From positions 13,576,983-13,640,982 of the forward strand of contig NC_051138.1 in assembly GCF_014839805.1 (NCBI RefSeq): 64,000 nt of DNA, in the 5' to 3' direction. The position numbers and the translations under genes are program-made. The notes below the pieces were generated by a model. It saw only the letters and a program-made list of their open reading frames with translations. It was not told where the DNA came from and did no database searches. Below, piece by piece: positions 11,775-23,654 of this stretch; the first letter of the stretch is position 1, and the number at the start of each line of letters is the position of its first letter. This stretch comes from Manduca sexta. Lineage: Eukaryota; Arthropoda; Insecta; Lepidoptera; Sphingidae.

Positions 11775-12274
11775 NNNNNNNNNNNNNNNNNNNNNNNNNN
11801 NNNNNNNNNNNNNNNNNNNNNNNNNNNNNNNNNNNNNNNNNNNNNNNNNNNNNNNNNNNNNNNNNNNNNNNNNNNNNNNNNNNNNNNNNNNNNNNNNNNN
11901 NNNNNNNNNNNNNNNNNNNNNNNNNNNNNNNNNNNNNNNNNNNNNNNNNNNNNNNNNNNNNNNNNNNNNNNNNNNNNNNNNNNNNNNNNNNNNNNNNNNN
12001 NNNNNNNNNNNNNNNNNNNNNNNNNNNNNNNNNNNNNNNNNNNNNNNNNNNNNNNNNNNNNNNNNNNNNNNNNNNNNNNNNNNNNNNNNNNNNNNNNNNN
12101 NNNNNNNNNNNNNNNNNNNNNNNNNNNNNNNNNNNNNNNNNNNNNNNNNNNNNNNNNNNNNNNNNNNNNNNNNNNNNNNNNNNNNNNNNNNNNNNNNNNN
12201 NNNNNNNNNNNNNNNNNNNNNNNNNNNNNNNNNNNNNNNNNNNNNNNNNNNNNNNNNNNNNNNNNNNNNNNNNN
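11775..12274. other. Assembly gap (500 N)
   Basis: Exactly 500 unknown bases, bounded on both sides by the same CAGA repeat. A round size is usually a placeholder, so the true array length is unknown. Confidence 0.99.
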
Positions 12275-12405
12275 CAGACAGACAAAAATTTTACTAATTG
12301 CATTTTTGGCATCAGTATCGATCCCTAATCACCCCCTGATAGTTATTTTGGAAATATATTTCATGTACAGAATTGACCTCTCTACAGATTTATTATAAGT
12401 ATAGA
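12275..12405 (+). repeat. Family F 3' end beyond the gap
   Basis: Follows the CAGA array with 'aaattttactaattgcat', then a 'cagtatcgatccctaatc' block and 'tctacagatttattataag'. I recall this as the usual 3' end of the same lepidopteran repeat. It suggests that the microsatellite is internal to one F copy. Confidence 0.45.
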
Positions 12406-12528
12406 ATAGATGAAGGGGCTTAGTCGCATAAGCGATTATGCCGCCCCAATGTTATGCATTGTTTTGTACTTTGAAAATCACTGTTTGGTGTCTCAAGGCT
12501 TGAGATATCATTTATTTTTATATGCAAT

Positions 12529-12693
12529 GTGACCCTACGACACTTAATGGTAAGTGGACTGGGGTCCAATATATATCGTTGCTGGGTCGAATAGAATGTT
12601 GACTGATGGGAGACGATTACCCCTCGACAGTCACACAATTATGCCGGCCTGTTTAGAACCGCATACACACAGACTGATTCCAGAACGCGACAC
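12529..12693 (-). repeat. Family B LINE tail, partial
   Basis: Matches other B copies in reverse complement: 'taagtggactggggtcc', 'aattatgccggcctgttt', 'gaacgcgacac'. The head-proximal part is missing. Confidence 0.65.
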
Positions 12694-12962
12694 GTTCGGA
12701 TTAGATTACGTTATTTGTATACATAAAATAGTGAATTTGATATTTTGATAGATTGTTCATGAAATAATAAATGTATCGAACTGAAACACATAGGTATAAT
12801 AAAACTCCAGATTAAAATTAAATGTTTGTAGATAACTAAGAGAAAGTCTCAATGCTTACTATGTATAAATCGGAAAATGGAGTCCTAAACTCATTATTAC
12901 CCAATATTGTCGCATCGGAAAACTTCTGTAATGACTGTGTGGGAAAATAAAAAAAATAAAAT

Positions 12963-13350
12963 CAACTCCTTCCTCTCTTCTCTTTCTATTCCTATCCTCA
13001 TGACTAGCAGAGAATTTACATTACTCCCAATGATATAGGTGTTTATGGACAAATCCCACCACCAGCCCATGGCCCAACCAATCTTACGATTATATGGGGC
13101 CTAATCGAGGGAGACACTCGCGCGGATTTTGCGACTGCTAGGCAGCGTGCACTCCGCCGCACGAGTTCTTCGAGCTCCCTACAAATTATTATTCTACATC
13201 CTTTGTCCCTGAAGCATTTCTCCCCCTTCTGGGGCATGCTGTCCTATCTAGCACTCTCGCCGCAGCTGCCGTGGACAGTGGAGATCATTTAACACTAGAT
13301 GACACAGTTACCTGGTTTCCGGTCTCTGCTTAAAAAAGTATTTAGATAGA
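12963..13350. other. GC-richer segment, probably an old repeat
   Basis: Composition differs from its neighbours and the minus strand has a 64-codon open frame (13043-13237) without a known motif. Phrases such as 'gatcatttaacactagatg' remind me of decayed LINE ends, but no second copy is present here for comparison. Confidence 0.3.
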
Positions 13351-13410
13351 TCATCATCATCAGCCGCAGGATGTCCACTGTTGAACACGAGCCTCCCCCA
13401 AAGATTAGGT
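13351..13410 (-). mobile_element. RTE-type LINE 3' tail fragment
   Basis: Reverse complement reads 'gggaggctcgtgttcaacag', then 'tggacatcctgcggctgatg' and a short (atg)n run. This is the same end structure as the copy at 6828-6975. Only the last 60 bases remain. Confidence 0.55.
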
Positions 13411-14323
13411 AGATCACACGAACATATATCTCTTCGGGAAAATTTAACCTTCAATTACATATCTGCCTATTCCTAATCGATATAACAAGGAATGTCAATA
13501 AACAAAACCTATAAACCAAATGTTGAACATAACTGCTCATACCGCAATATATTATTCCCAACTGGCCCATTCTCCACAAATGACTTCACACAATCCCTAA
13601 TCTTAATTAAATAAGGCAAATAAATAAAATCCATTAAAGTAACCAACCACAGAAAGAACATGTAATTAACAATTCCCAATTTGGCAAAAGCTTAATTCCG
13701 AGCCTACGTTGCCGCTAAGGTTGATATTTGGCAAGCCTCTCCCCCGAGATCAGATATATTGACGCTCTCTTTGGCTTTTAGACAACGTCTAAATTAACCG
13801 AGGGAATCTGGGTTTTTACCTCTGCTACCGTGTCAGCGTTGGCTTCATTGTGTTTTAGTTGAATTTGAGATTAAACTTGTATCACATGGATTTAAATGTT
13901 CATTGATTTTAGTTGTTTTTAGATGGATTACTACATAAGACGTTGGATATGGTAATACTACATTAATCCTTTTTTTGTTTATTAAAACACTTCCTATTTC
14001 TTTATCTTTTATGCATGGTCTGCAAAGCAATATGTGTGCTTAAGTTAAGTAATTGTAGAAATAAATGGTTATAAAGAAACTAATGAATTTCAATCCACAT
14101 TGCCCAAAAATTCCAGTAGACACTTTATCACAATGATTTTACTTTGGTTGAGTAAATTTCAGAATAATAATGTATTAGGCTTTATTTCGATGCATAATAT
14201 GAACAGTAAACCATAAACAACTATATACCTGATGCTAACTTTTTAAAAAAACTCGCGATTTGCGGCCTTCCGAGGTTTGGTTACTAGAATTCTCATGAAG
14301 ATTTTTTAAATAATGTCTACTTA
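13411..14323. other. No recognisable feature
   Basis: AT-rich DNA with no gene or repeat recognised. Confidence 0.5.
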
Positions 14324-14632
14324 GTTTTTTTTTTGCTTTTCAATAACGAGACGAGCTTGCTCTTCGCCTGATGATATGCGATACGACAGACCATAAACAG
14401 TAGGAACAACATCTAATACCTTGAATTATAAAGTATTGTTTGGTATTTCAGTGCGCTCGCCATCTTGGGCCATGAGATGTTGAGTCTAATTTTGTCCAGT
14501 AGTTACACCTGCTACAATTTCCTTCAAACCGGAACACAACAGTGACTACACATTGCTGCTTAGCGGTAGAAATAGACATTGCTGTGATACCTACCCAGTC
14601 GGACTCTCACTTACGAGAGACCTACCACCAAT
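14324..14632 (-). repeat. Family C LINE 3' tail
   Basis: Matches 19607-19912 in reverse complement along its length: 'cgagacgagcttgc', 'tgatgatatgcgatacgac', 'ataaacagtagga', 'gtccagtagttacac' and 'cctaccacca'. The T run at its start is the poly(A) tail read on the other strand. It resembles the 3' UTR of BMC1-type LINEs from Bombyx (from memory). Confidence 0.7.
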
Positions 14633-15240
14633 GTATAGTATGTGTTTTCTATTGTAGGATCTTCCTTTTAAAATATATGTTAAAATATATATCCCCAATC
14701 CTTATATGGATACAGATCAATTATAAATAGTGCTCGTTATTACTAATCTGATTTCCACCAATCAAGCTTACATTTTCTCAAGCACGTAAATCATAAGTTT
14801 CAAGTTACAGGAGAACTTTAAAATGCCCTAGGGCGCATTGCATACGTAATAAGGATAGGGGTTCAATTTCGAGTTTACAAGCTTGAACTATTGGTACAGA
14901 TCAGTAAATCTGCGACAAGATTGCATAGTTTAATATTTACTGCTAGTGTTATATGGAAGATACATATACATACATACATCATGTTTCGTCTCATTTTCAA
15001 AGATAGACAAAGGTGTTATCTCAGCCAAATCATGTAATGCAGGTCTTATGTAATATTTATTTATTTATTATATAATAAAAATAGTTTTAAAAAAAAATAA
15101 ACCGCCGTCAAAAAACACTCAAAACCAAAAAATAATTTCACATAACAGATATATATTGGATACCAATTTTGGAGTCGGTGCCTAATTAAAATTGCTAGTT
15201 AAGCTAGATAAATATATTAATAAATATACGAAAACAAATT
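14633..15240. other. No gene; possible body of the SINE that follows
   Basis: AT-rich. The part nearest 15240 may be the decayed body of the minus-strand SINE whose head lies at 15241-15312. Confidence 0.35.
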
Positions 15241-15312
15241 TAGTGTCCCGGGAAATCGAACCCGAGACCTCGGGATTGCATCAGTCATACTATGCCACCG
15301 TATCAGGTAAAA
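15241..15312 (-). repeat. tRNA-like SINE head
   Basis: On the minus strand, a B box (GGTTCGATTTCC) is preceded by 'ggtggcatagtatgactgat', an A-box-like stretch. That is the arrangement of a tRNA-derived polymerase III promoter. It does not fold into a full tRNA: the 3' side lacks an acceptor stem. It is therefore called a SINE head rather than a tRNA. Confidence 0.5.
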
Positions 15313-15494
15313 TTACATTTTTTTTGTGACCCTAATTTTGTTTTGGCGACATAAGCATGAAAATTATGATTTAATATTAAAGTATGAACCTGCATAAATC
15401 AATGATATCTGCTGGTGTGGTGCCGGATTTATTTCGTGCCGGACTAGATAGCGGCCGGGGTACACGTGATGAAGAACCTATCTTTATGACTTAC

Positions 15495-15650
15495 CGGTGG
15501 CGAAAGGTGAAATTTTTCAGAAGGGATCCTGTCACATAAATACTAATAATATGAATAAATTCGGTCAACAGATCGTTCTAATGATAATTAAAATTTACAT
15601 AAATTAAAGGAAGCCGGTAGGAATCGATTTATAAGGACCCTCCGCCACTG
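15495..15650. mobile_element. Family H MITE, second copy (inverted)
   Basis: Termini cggtggcga and ccgccactg are inverted. The interior matches 9545-9707 in reverse complement ('ttctaatgat', 'tttacataaatt', 'ggaagccggtaggaatcg'). Flanking 8-mers tgacttac and tgacttct share their first six bases, again fitting a hAT-type 8-bp target duplication. Confidence 0.68.
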
Positions 15651-15658
15651 TGACTTCT

Positions 15659-16380
15659 GGTGAGGTACGTGCTGAATTTGTTATATCAGGTAGAATTGAA
15701 ATATCAGGTTGTTAAATATATATCGACTTTCAGGACCTTACTTTAAGGTTTATTGTGGTAAATTTCCCGTGCCAAGATAAGGTCAAGCAATATATTAAGA
15801 AATTATAAAAAAATCCTAAATAAGCACATAAGGTTCAAGGTTAAACGCAAGTGTTAATACAATACCTTGAAAACAGAGCGCATAGTTTCTTCCTATTTCT
15901 TGAAAATAAACAATCTTTCGGTTTTTGATTATAAGGCTTACCGTTATTTAAATTCTTGCTCTAATGAAATTCTACGTCAGTTAGCCAGGCCCGCTATTTC
16001 AAAGCAATAGCAACTGAGGATATTCCTGCTAAAGGTAATTAGACTGAATGCTTAGTTTAGATTTATATTATTTTTATAATCCTAGGTTATAATCCTATAA
16101 TCCTAGATTATGGTTATAATCCTAGGTTTCTATGTCAAAATTCCTTAGCTAATTGACAAATCTCGTCGCTGCACGATATAATGAGAAGTAATAGGTAGTT
16201 GATATCCACGAATTTAGATTTGTTTGACTAGAATCTACGTGTTGTACCAATTATTTTATATAAAAAGGAAAATGTTGTGTAATATATTGTAACTGCTGTG
16301 AGAGATTACAATATATCATTAATTCGTAATGCATATTATGAAGTTAGTTTCAGCGATATTAAAATTCAATTTTATATTGT
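15659..16380. other. No recognisable gene
   Basis: AT-rich. Contains a short tandem of 'taatcctag(g/a)tta' at about 16078-16130. Nothing else seen. Confidence 0.5.
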
Positions 16381-17190
16381 ACTAGCTTTTGCTCGCGGCT
16401 TCGTCCGCGTGAATAAGTTGTCCCATCAAGTAGCCTATGTCCTTCCAGGGGTCTTAAACTATCACTATACTTACGTAAATTTCATCACAATCCGTTGGGT
16501 AGTTTGAGTTTATCGCGTTCAGACAGGCAGACAAATGCGGTGGGTATTTTGAAATATAATGTATTTTTTAGTAAAAAGCGGCGATAGCCTAGTTGGGTGT
16601 GAAACGGACTGCCAAGACGAATGTCTGCAAGTTCAAATCCCAAGGGCACACACATCTAACTTTTAAAAAAAATCATGTGTGTATTCTTTGTGAATTTATC
16701 GTTCGCTTTAACGGTGAAGGAAAACATCGTGAGGAAACCTACACATCTGAGAAGTTCTCTATAGGAATTTCGAAGGTGTGTGAAGTCTACCAATCCGCAC
16801 TAGGCCAGCGATGTGGACTAAGGCCTAATCCCTCTTAGTAGTAGAGGAGGCCCGTGCTCAGCAGTGGGCAAGTATATAATACAGGGCTGATGTTATTATT
16901 ATTTTATTTATTTTAGTACTTCATCAAAGGAACAATATCGTCATACATGATAGTTGCGTAACTTTAAACGTTTACGTAGCGCACGCAACGAAATTCTAAA
17001 AAATAAACATTTTTCCCGTTTTTGCAACATATTTAATCGATGCTCGGGTCATATTGGTCATAGCATCATGTTGGCCTTCCTCGGCAAATGGGCTATTGGA
17101 CAGTAATAATTTATCAATTCGAGCTAGAAGTTCCTGAGATTAGTCCGTTTAAACAAACAAACCCTTCAGCATACATAATAGTATAGATTG
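16381..17190 (+). repeat. Family F repeat split by a SINE
   Basis: The left part (16381-16573, 'ctagcttttgctcgcggc' to 'gtattttttagta') and right part (16911-17190, 'catacatgatagttgcgtaa' onward) together match the uninterrupted F copy at 10757-11245. The interruption is the family A SINE at 16578-16910. Confidence 0.65.
16578..16910 (+). repeat. SINE family A, nested in a family F repeat
   Basis: Full head with A box (TAGCCTAGTTGG) and B box-like 'agttcaaatcc', conserved body, and (att)n tail. The 8-bp target duplication ttttagta lies at 16566-16573 and 16911-16918. Because the empty site is visible in another F copy, the insertion point is well defined. Confidence 0.87.
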
Positions 17191-19606
17191 TAATTTTTAC
17201 ACGTTATTCGGCTAAATGTGGCAGGGCACTATGTTATAAAATAAGCTACCTAATAACGTTCCCATATTTGCAAAATAAATAAATTGATTATTAATACTTA
17301 TTGTATCATAGTGTAGAATCAGGACAGCTTGTAACTAGGGAATGTTAATAGAATAATTTCTAATTAATGTAAGCTCTATTTTGTCTTTCAACTCATCACA
17401 GGACTAAATATCTCCGTTCTGAAAAGGCTTTCTATTAATCACTCCATGATAGCGAAATACAAGTTAATACACTTCGCATATCTTTGAAAACCTTACGAAG
17501 AACTGTCAACTTTCCTTATGATGTTATACTTTTTGTAAAAGCAAAGAATAATTATAAATTAGTACTATTTGCTTTGAAATCTGTGGTATATATGATGGAA
17601 TTTTACTGAGCATTTAAATATTCGAGGTTTATAATCGAATAATACAGCATTCAATTTGAAAATAAAAGGTCCTTAAAGTAATGAAGTCTAGACTTATATT
17701 TGCAGTCTAAATAAAGCTAACTAAGCGTGAAAACTGCTAGATATAAACTGGGATCATGACTTGACAAATGTTAAGACTTCAGATTCGTAAAACTCCAGAA
17801 AATATATATTTATGTGGATATTTGTAAAATTCTATTAAGGATAAGTCCTTTCCTTAGCGTATGCGCTAACTGGTATCTTTTTGCATAAACTCTGACTATT
17901 AAAAGCACTTAGAACTAAGGCGTTGCATTTGTCTTTTAAACTGGCTTAGCAAGTGAGACTAAAATAAAAATGTATTCTAATGCCTCCGTGCACCCGATAG
18001 AATTTAATCCCCTTAAGGCGTTGAGCATTCGCTGTCATTTTGTTGCTGAGTAAACCAGAATACACTACTATAAAAGATCTATCATATTTTTTTAGTATTG
18101 TGTAGTGTTTCTTGCTGCTAGTTTAGGCATAACATAATATATCCAGCATCTATTTACTCGTTTTTTGGAAAGAGCATTCCACTCCATAGTAGATTCTATT
18201 ATTGATGCTGAAGACAAAGTGATGGAAAATTGGGTTTTTAAATTTATTTTATTACAGAACCTCTATCTCTCTCTCTCTTCCTAGCCATACATTTGTTATA
18301 GAATTGTTTATACTTAATCTACGTGTTCTTTTACATTTCATATTTTCAAAATATCACGCATCACTCGAAATCTCTTTGAATATGAAATATTAGCTTTCCC
18401 TACCAGATTATTTAAAGTATCAACATTATTTGTAAAATAATATTATTATTATTATTAAATCACTTAAATAAAAGAACGAATTAATATAAGTCTTGTTTGT
18501 AAATAGAATTCCTTATGGGATAAAATTACAGGACTCTTAATAGAATTATGTGACAATGGAAAAAATATGTTCTTTTCGATCAATATCATTATAGTAGACC
18601 TGTGTTTAATACTACATTGGGTAGGGAAAGCCAAGCATCATAATTATTACTATTACAAAATAACAACGCTGAAGTGTGCGAGTGACGGAAACATTACATC
18701 ATTTCTTTATGCTGATATAACAAGGTACGTGACTATCGAATAAGCTATATTTCCTACACCAAGCAAAACGAATAAAACTTGTAATTGTGACCTCAACTGA
18801 TCAAATCCACGACCTTTTCTTAAGAGTACACCTACTAGACTAAAGGTGAGGTTCAAATAAGTTTTTTTAAGAATAGATGTGACATTATGAACGATTTAAT
18901 TTTTATATAGACCATAACTTTCAACCGGTTGGGATTAAGTAGTAAAAGTAAAATTTCAATTTTGCGGTCATCACAAATTTTTAAGTAGGTACTTTGCGAA
19001 TTCAAATTTGATAAGGAATATTGTTTCTATACCAAATTGAATTTACAATTATTCTTGAGGATATAACAGAAGCGAAGTTTCGGCAGATTTGTCTGCAATA
19101 CTATTCTTGGAGCAACATTTCGTATTAATTTCACAATTTCACAGATTATATAATCTGAAGGGTTTCACATGATTTAATAAAAACGAAGCCAAACCGTTTT
19201 AAAAGTGCACCACACGTAAAATATTATGTTGCATTGACACCATTGGAATAAGGGAAGGTGAATAAAAAGGTGGCTTGTAGTAAATGCCATGTCTGCACAA
19301 TAATAAATTCCGATAAAAGATTTCGAATATCTGTATGGAGTTGAATTGCGCTTGTCATTAGCCATCAATCTAATATCCCCTTTGTAGTATAATTGAAAAC
19401 ATAACTGTTCTTTGAAGGTGACGGATAATACCACGCTAATACGTACTGGATTATTTTCAACATATTATATTTATAGCTTTTTCCTCAAACATGAGGCAGA
19501 GGCACAATTAGTGCAGGCACGATGCAACTAGCTTGTTATAGCTGAAAAAGACATAATGGCTAAATATTTAGACTTGACACACGAGGTTATTGATATTATA
19601 TATTTT
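17191..19606. other. No recognisable gene
   Basis: 2.4 kb of AT-rich DNA. A short (TTA)n run near 18440. The 86-codon minus-strand frame at 19174-19434 has no motif, and I regard it as chance. Confidence 0.5.
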
Positions 19607-19912
19607 ACTGATGGTAGGTCTCTGAGATGTGTGAGTCCGCCTGGGTAGGTATCACCTCAATATCCATTTCTGCCGCCAAGCAGCAGTGTGTAGTCACTGT
19701 TGTGTTCTGGTTTGAAGGACATTGTAGCCAGTATAACTACTGGACATAATAAAACTTAACAATTCATGTCTCAGGGTCGCGAGCGCAGTGGAATATCAAA
19801 CAATACTTTGTAATTCAAGGCGTTGGATGGTTTTTCTACTGTTTATGGGCGGTTGTATCCGCTTACCATCAGGCGAACGGCAAGCTCGTCTCGTCACCCA
19901 AAGCAAAAAAAA
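19607..19912 (+). repeat. Family C LINE 3' tail, best copy
   Basis: Starts 'ctgatggtaggtctctgag', continues 'gtccgcctgggtaggta', 'tctgccgccaagcagcag', and ends 'cggcaagctcgtctcgtc' plus an A-rich tail. I use it as the reference for family C. The start module is shared with family B. 5'-truncated; no coding region. Confidence 0.72.
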
Positions 19913-19919
19913 TGTGGGA

Positions 19920-20140
19920 TTAAGGACTCTACAATTATTGTCCAGATTGTCATTTCTTGCCATAAGATGATACCAAATAGCCTCGACTAACATCGTTAGA
20001 AGCTCGTATTTGGCTGTTGGTTTAAAATCCAGATGCACAAGGCATTATTACTGGACACAGTATGCATTATTGTGAAGTGATTTCTCACTTTGGATCTCTA
20101 ACTACCGACGTCGTGGGTCTGGACCTCGGCTTCACGATGT
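19920..20140. repeat. Family D repeat, copy 1
   Basis: Aligns with 23655-23895: 'attattgtccagattgtc', 'ttgataccaaa'-like block, 'cgactaacatcgttagaagc', 'actggacacagt', 'ctcactttggatc'. Only two copies in the window; class unknown. Confidence 0.55.
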
Positions 20141-20520
20141 GATTATTTTTTTTATGTACCTTGATATTTTTAAGATTTATATAAAATTGAAAAAGATATT
20201 TTCAAAATAGTTACGGTATGTTATTAAGGACATCATTGCCTATCGAAATGTTATTCATAATTAAAATAAGGATGAAGAAATACCCTTTTGATATTAAAAT
20301 GTCAAAACTCTCACAATTTTTCTCACAGTAAAGTTTTATTTAAAACCATTACAGGTCAATTTGGTAACTAACATTTTGGTTTACTCAGACTTAGTGACAT
20401 GTAGTATAATTCGGGGATAATCCACGCCTGTTTATCTCTATAAATGGTTAAGAATAAACTATCTTAAATCTGATATGATTTCAATTTCGGCTTAAACTAT
20501 TATTTTTTTATACAAGCATA

Positions 20521-20690
20521 TTATTCTCTATCACACGTTATTTTTCCAGTGCGTAACAAGCTCGTAACGTCACGTCACGTTCAATACAATAGAAATTGGC
20601 ATACAGAATACCATTCCACACAAATTTGACGAAGATAACATGACACGGCCGCGTTACGCGTTTGCAGTGTCATAGAGAATAAGGCCCCTG
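20521..20690. mobile_element. Family E MITE, copy 1
   Basis: Bounded by 'ttattctctatca' on the left and its inverse 'atagagaataaggcccc' on the right. The interior ('gcgtaacaag', 'tgacacggccgcgttacgcg') is the reverse complement of 22619-22805. No coding capacity. It abuts a family B tail. Confidence 0.6.
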
Positions 20691-20884
20691 ATGGTAACTG
20701 GAGTGTGCAATAGAATGTCGACTGATGAGAGTACCTCTCGACAGTCAACACAATTATGCCGGCCTGTTGGAGCCAGATATACACAGGCTGATCCCGAAAT
20801 GCGACACACTTACGTGGGCCACTACGGCGGGTTTTAACACTTTGTGTACGGTGGTCGCTATCCGAGCGGATATAAAATATATCC
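20691..20884 (-). repeat. Family B LINE tail
   Basis: Reverse complement is a good B copy running from the 'tatatccgctcggatagcga' module to 'ccagttaccatcag'. The break with the E element lies inside the conserved 'taccatcagg' end, so E probably inserted into this copy. Confidence 0.7.
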
Positions 20885-22054
20885 TATTATGAGCAAAATT
20901 GTACACTTCCGTTTAAATACATCATTTAGATTTGTTTTGATAAATTAGTTAATAAAATTAATTCATTATAATGTAATCTTGTAAGCGGTTGTAAAATACA
21001 ATTTTAGTAGAATTTAAGGGTATGAGTAGAAAAATTTCTGCATTGCCAATTTATAAGTTGAGGTAGGCGCTAATAATGCATTGACGTTGCTGCAAATTTT
21101 TAATAAACTTAACTATATAAGGAATATGTATTACGTATTTTTGAAAGCAAGTTACTGGAGTGTGAAAGAAAAATCCCAAGGATTTTTAATAAAAACGAAG
21201 TTACAAAGAAAACACAACGACAAAGCGATCAAAGATTAGGGCAAGATGATTTTTTGCAAAATAGCAATGTGTGAAAAGGCGTTTATTGAGATTCTCTCGG
21301 AAATAATAGCCCTATCTAACAAACTGCCTTTTCCCATCGAAAAAGGGTGCGGATGGGGTGCTAAATGTCTTTTCCAAGTCATAAATCGTCGATTAAGGCC
21401 CCGAAATAGTAATTGGGCGCGGAATTTATAATTTCCCTAGTGATCAAACATGACGTAACTTGGTATCAAGGGATTTGGAATTATTTTAACGTCACCAAAG
21501 TGTTAATGGCTGTGGTATATAAAAATAAAAAGAAAAGTTACAGTATTTATGAGTATTTATAATTTCACGTTATTATTTTTGTTCTCTTGTCTTTACATTA
21601 TTTAATTTTTTAAGCAAAATATTAAAAGTAAATCAATCTCAAATTTGAGAACCTGGAAAATAATCTGGACAAGAACAGAATTTCTTTGCTAGTTCTGATG
21701 GTAAATTTAGTGCTTACTATGGTGAGATTCATAAATTTTCCATCGCCAAAATGATTCACTGAGTTTATAATTACCGAACTCGTACCACGACTTCCAGAAA
21801 CGACAAGTTATTATGGTTTTTTCATCTTGAGTTCGGTTCCTGCTGTAGTCAGGTACAAGCAATTCATGATTAGATTGCAAAAAGTAAATGATGTAATAGA
21901 GGAAACACAAAGTCCAAATTGTTCACTTTGCAATAATGTTACAGTGGTTGTTCAACATTTTTCGACGGTGAGTGTACGTCCACACATGAAAGATTCTTTT
22001 GATTATAATATGAAATTGCATATTTTATAAATAAGATTCTATGTATCTCAACTG
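20885..22054. other. No recognisable gene
   Basis: AT-rich. The overlapping short open frames at 21246-21431, 21707-21910 and 21827-22030 are on opposite strands with no motif. Confidence 0.5.
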
Positions 22055-22095
22055 ACCAAGTCGGGCGGAACCGCGAACAAAGCTCGTGTTTGATA
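22055..22095 (-). repeat. Family F start, fragment
   Basis: Reverse complement contains the 'gagctttgttcgcggttccg' start typical of family F. About 40 bases only. Confidence 0.4.
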
Positions 22096-22394
22096 ACTCG
22101 GCATTATTTTATTGCAATAGAAGACCGCAGAATAATGCTTAATTATAATTCTTCAGATTTTATTCAACTGAATCGAAAAGTACTCGAAGATAAATAACAA
22201 TAGCTTGTTATATCGGGAAAAAATTGAAATAAGACGTCGTTATATTACTGGATAACTTTGGTTGAGCAGAATAAGTAAAATTTATATTTAGTCTTCAAGA
22301 CTGGAAGTCTGATTCCTATGATATAACTACTAAACATCAAGTGCGGTGATTATCATTGTTCAAAATCTTTGTTTACTAAAACAATGTTCCTTTT

Positions 22395-22570
22395 TCTGTC
22401 TGTGTGTTATCGATTTCCTCAAAACTACTGAACAGATTTTTATGAATTTGTATGGAGATAAGATACTGTGTAGGTTATAGGCTACTTTCTATCCCGGGGA
22501 AATATATAGCAGGACTTTAATGCCGGAAAACTCCTTCACACAGGCGAAGTCGCGAGCAAAAGCTTTATTA
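22395..22570 (-). repeat. Family F repeat, minus-strand copy
   Basis: Reverse complement starts 'aaagcttttgctcgcgact', passes 'ccgggatagaaagtagcc', and ends at an 'aaaatctgttcagtagttt' block followed by 'acagacaga'. Confidence 0.6.
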
Positions 22571-22618
22571 ATGACAAAGGCTTTTTATTCATCTATTCTC
22601 AAGTAATACACTTGCTGT

Positions 22619-22805
22619 CAGGGCCCTTATTCTGTATGATAGTGTAAACGCGTAACGCGGCCGTGTCATGTTATCTCCGAGAAATGTGCGTGGAATGGTA
22701 TTCTGTAAGTCAAATTTCTATAGTCCTTAACATGATGCGTTGTGTTACGTAGGTACTTGTTACGCACTGTTAAAATAACGTGCGGGATAGAGAATAAGGC
22801 CCCAG
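22619..22805. mobile_element. Family E MITE, copy 2
   Basis: Inverted ends: cagggcccttattctgtat on the left, and on the right a sequence whose complement is ctggggccttattctctat. The interior is rich in short 'cgtaac/gttacg' complements, so a single strand should fold strongly. CAGGG-like ends recall hAT MITEs, but I see no convincing target duplication. Confidence 0.6.
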
Positions 22806-23040
22806 GTATTTAATATTATACTAACTGATTATATTGCATTGATGGCAAAATGTCTAATTGGTGGAGGATCTATAACCACACCATCGAAACCATGCCATAA
22901 ACGATTTTGGAAGGCCCATCATTTTTTTTATGACAATCTTCTTATATATGAGATAACGCCAAAATCAAACAGTCAAGATGGTTGTATTTTACTAAAGATA
23001 ATAAATCAATATCTTTTAATGATAATTAATAAATATTTTG

Positions 23041-23272
23041 CTGGTGGTAGGACTCATTTTATGTCCGCCTGGATAGCGACCACCGTACACAAGGTAACAC
23101 ACGCCATAGTGGCCCAAGTGTGTCGCGTTCTGGGATCACTGTGTATATCCGGCTCCAACAGGCTGGCATTATTGTGAAGACTGCTGAGGTGTAATCATGT
23201 TTCGGCAATCAACATTATATTGGAGCTCACTTCGCTTACCATAAGGTGCAGAGGGGCCACTTTGTCGTGCTA
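23041..23272 (+). repeat. Family B LINE tail, full-length module
   Basis: Starts 'ctggtggtaggactcat', then 'gtccgcctggatagcgacc', 'accgtacacaagg', 'ggcccaagtgtgtcgcgtt', 'gctccaacaggctggcatta', and ends 'ccactttgtcgtgc'. This is one of the most complete copies. No coding capacity. Confidence 0.72.
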
Positions 23273-23305
23273 GTACAAAAATAATAATAATATCATCATC
23301 ATCAA

Positions 23306-23635
23306 GCGGCGATAGCCTAGTTGGGTGTGGAACGGACTGTCGAGACGAATGTCCGCAGGTTCAAATCCCAAGGGCACACACCTCTGACTTTTCTAAAATC
23401 ATGTGTGTATTCTTTGTGAATTTATCGTTCGCTTTAACGGTGAAGGAAAACATCGTGAGGAAACCTGCACATCTGAGAAGTTCTCTATAGGAATTTCGAA
23501 GGTGTGTGAAGTCTACCAATCCGCACTAGGCCAGCGTGGTGGACTAAGGCCTAATCCCTCTCAGTAGTAGAGGAGGCCCGTGCTCAGCAGTGGGCAAGTA
23601 TATAATACAGGGGTGATATTATTATTTATTATTCT
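23306..23635 (+). repeat. SINE family A
   Basis: Intact A box, B box (GGTTCAAATCC), body and tail. Inserted in an ATC-rich simple repeat, with the 14-bp flank tatcatcatcatca on both sides (23291-23304 and 23636-23649). In a simple repeat this match is weaker proof of a target duplication than elsewhere. Confidence 0.87.
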
Positions 23636-23654
23636 TATCATCATCATCATCACC

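Noticed and set aside
11557..12312. 251-codon minus-strand frame, also a possible CRISPR-like array
   Set aside because: It is a CAGA microsatellite read through 500 N. A tetranucleotide repeat has no spacers.
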